Assembly: GCA_002398405.1 (NCBI GenBank)
Contig: DGYN01000137.1
Location: forward strand, 1-22,885
Length of the DNA: 22,885 nucleotides
Direction: 5' to 3'
Origin: Caulobacteraceae bacterium UBA5005
GTDB lineage: Bacteria > Pseudomonadota > Alphaproteobacteria > Caulobacterales > Caulobacteraceae
Shown here: one piece after another, positions 21,629 to 22,885 of the stretch
How the letters are laid out: each line of letters starts with the position of its first letter
Numbering within the stretch: position 1 is the first letter of the stretch
Notes under the pieces: generated by a model
The model's database searches: none
What the model was told of the DNA's origin: nothing
The model's input: the letters and a program-made list of their open reading frames with translations, nothing else
Position numbers and translations under genes: made by a program

Positions 21629-22885
21629 TCAGCCGGCGCAGCAGGAGAGCTGCGTCACATCCTTGGAGAAAGTCTGGGCCGCGAGCTTCAGGCCTTCCAC
21701 CATGGTCAGGTAGGGGAACAACTGGTCGCCCAGCTCGCCGACGGTCATGCGCGCCCGTATGGCCAGCGCCGCCGTCTGGATGATCTCGCCCGCCTCCGGC
21801 GTCACCGCCTGCACACCGATGAGCCGGCCGCTGCCGGCTTCCGCGACCAGCTTGATGAAGCCGCGGGTGTCGAAGTTGGCGAGCGCGCGCGGGACGTTGT
21901 CCAAGGTCAGGAGGCGACTGTCGGTCTCGATCCCGGCGTGGTGGGCTTCCGCCTCGCTGAGCCCGACCGTGGCGACCTGCGGGTCGCTGAACACGACCGC
22001 CGGCATCGTGGCCAGGTCCAGAACGGCCTCGCCACCGGTCATGTTGATCGCCGCCCGGGTTCCGGCCGCCGCCGCGACATAGACGAACTGCGGCTGGTCG
22101 GTGCAGTCGCCGGCGGCGTAGATGTGGCGCGCGCTCGTGCGCATGGCTGTGTCGATGACGACGCCGCCTTGCGCGTTGACGGCGACGCCGGCCGCGTCCA
22201 GGGCGAGCGCTGGGGTGTTGGGCGCTCGGCCCGTGGCGATCAGCAGCCGGTCCGCGCGCAGCTCGCCGTTGCCGGTGGCGAGCACGAACTCGCCGTCAGC
22301 AAAGGCGACCTTGCTCGCCTGGGTGTGCTCCAGCACCTCGATGCCCTCCGCGCGGAAGGCGGCCGTGACCGCCTCGCCGATGGCCGGGTCCTCACGGAAG
22401 AACAGGGTGCTGCGCGCCAGGATCGTCACCTTGCTGCCGAGCCGAGCGAAGGCCTGGGCCAGTTCGACGGCGACGACCGACGAGCCGATCACCACCAGGC
22501 GCCGTGGGAGGGTCTCGCTCTCAAGGGCCTCCGTCGAGGTCCAGTACGGCGTATCCAACAACCCCGGAATGGTCGGTATGGCCGGGCTGGCGCCGGTGGC
22601 GATCAGGCAACGGTCGAAGGCCACATGATGCTCGGCGCCGTCGACGTGGCGCACGAGCAGGCTATGGGCGTCCTGGAAGCGCGCCTCGCCCTGCAACACC
22701 GTGATCGACGGCGTGTCGGCCAGGATGTTCTCGTACTTCGCGTGGCGCAGCTCATCGACGCGGGCCTGCTGCTGGGCCAGCAGCCGCTCGCGCAAGATCG
22801 TCGGCGGTGTGGGCGGCATGCCGCCATCGAACGGGCTTTCTCGACGCAAGTGGGCGATGTGAGCAGCGCGGATCATGATCTTGGA
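21629..22885 (-). CDS. merA: mercuric reductase MerA, C-terminal part (5' end outside window)
   Basis: The frame is open to the right edge and reads SKIMIRAAHIAHLRRESPFD, which is the segment just after the redox-active Cys pair of Tn501/Tn21-type MerA. It continues with LLAQQQARVDELRHAKYE, VIGSSVVAVELAQAFARLGS (NADPH fold), AAGDCTDQPQFVYVAAAAG (FAD contact), LFPYLTMVEG with the active-site Tyr, and the terminal vicinal Cys pair in QLSCCAG that delivers Hg(II). Nearly the whole visible part is MerA-typical, so function is secure. The N-terminal metal-binding domain and the CxxxxC are outside the window, as are merR, merT and merP if present. Confidence 0.97.
   Translation of the reverse strand, partial: SKIMIRAAHIAHLRRESPFDGGMPPTPPTILRERLLAQQQARVDELRHAKYENILADTPSITVLQGEARFQDAHSLLVRHVDGAEHHVAFDRCLIATGASPAIPTIPGLLDTPYWTSTEALESETLPRRLVVIGSSVVAVELAQAFARLGSKVTILARSTLFFREDPAIGEAVTAAFRAEGIEVLEHTQASKVAFADGEFVLATGNGELRADRLLIATGRAPNTPALALDAAGVAVNAQGGVVIDTAMRTSARHIYAAGDCTDQPQFVYVAAAAGTRAAINMTGGEAVLDLATMPAVVFSDPQVATVGLSEAEAHHAGIETDSRLLTLDNVPRALANFDTRGFIKLVAEAGSGRLIGVQAVTPEAGEIIQTAALAIRARMTVGELGDQLFPYLTMVEGLKLAAQTFSKDVTQLSCCAG

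Noticed and set aside
1..22885. CRISPR arrays, tRNA or rRNA genes, a replication origin or oriT.
   Set aside because: No regularly spaced repeats, cloverleaf ends, rRNA stretches or iteron-like repeats were seen by eye; a covariance-model search would be needed to exclude small RNAs.

Overview
The window is GC-rich (by eye in the high sixties percent), densely packed accessory DNA, most likely from an alphaproteobacterium of the Caulobacterales or Sphingomonadales type. The host is inferred from base composition, GTG/TTG start use and the kinds of genes present; it is not proven. No chromosomal housekeeping gene, rRNA, tRNA or CRISPR array is visible. A conjugative relaxase/helicase at one end, a Tn5053-like tni transposition module and a mercury operon at the other indicate a conjugative plasmid or integrative element.

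Layout. (1) 1-2307: 3' part of a MobF/TraA-type relaxase-helicase, a tiny two-helix membrane protein coupled to it by an ATGA overlap, and a convergent stand-alone WGR-domain protein. (2) 2434-4506: two divergent genes of unknown function. The leftward one carries a D-x13-E-S-K signature that could be a PD-(D/E)XK nuclease core. (3) 4561-14163: seven leftward genes, the most interesting part. In transcription order they encode a VioB/PF12902-type ferritin-like protein, the N-terminal half of a LodA/GoxA-like quinoprotein, its C-terminal half, a SPASM radical SAM enzyme resembling QhpD, a FAD monooxygenase resembling LodB/QhpG, an unrecognised 456-aa protein and a DyP-type peroxidase. The first four junctions are 4-11 nt overlaps. 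A sigma70-like promoter and an operator-like palindrome lie just upstream. (4) 14328-14774: a divergent DUF5360/YvaD-like membrane protein. (5) 14924-19175: tniA-tniB-tniQ, coupled by GTGA overlaps, then a res-like site and a serine resolvase. (6) 19482-22885: merA (5' end outside the window), merB and a second MerA-like flavoprotein disulfide reductase.

How the genes may work together. LodA and GoxA carry a cysteine tryptophylquinone (CTQ) made from their own Cys and Trp, oxidise amino acids and release H2O2. They need a flavoprotein (LodB/GoxB) for maturation. The other CTQ enzyme, quinohemoprotein amine dehydrogenase, uses a radical SAM enzyme (QhpD) plus a flavin monooxygenase (QhpG). This cluster joins both logics: a LodA-like protein split into two subunits, with both a QhpD-like radical SAM enzyme and a flavoprotein. 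A diiron-type protein and a peroxidase that could use the H2O2 are added. I know of no described system with this combination, so it is my candidate for the undescribed system. The enzyme activity and the CTQ itself are inferences.
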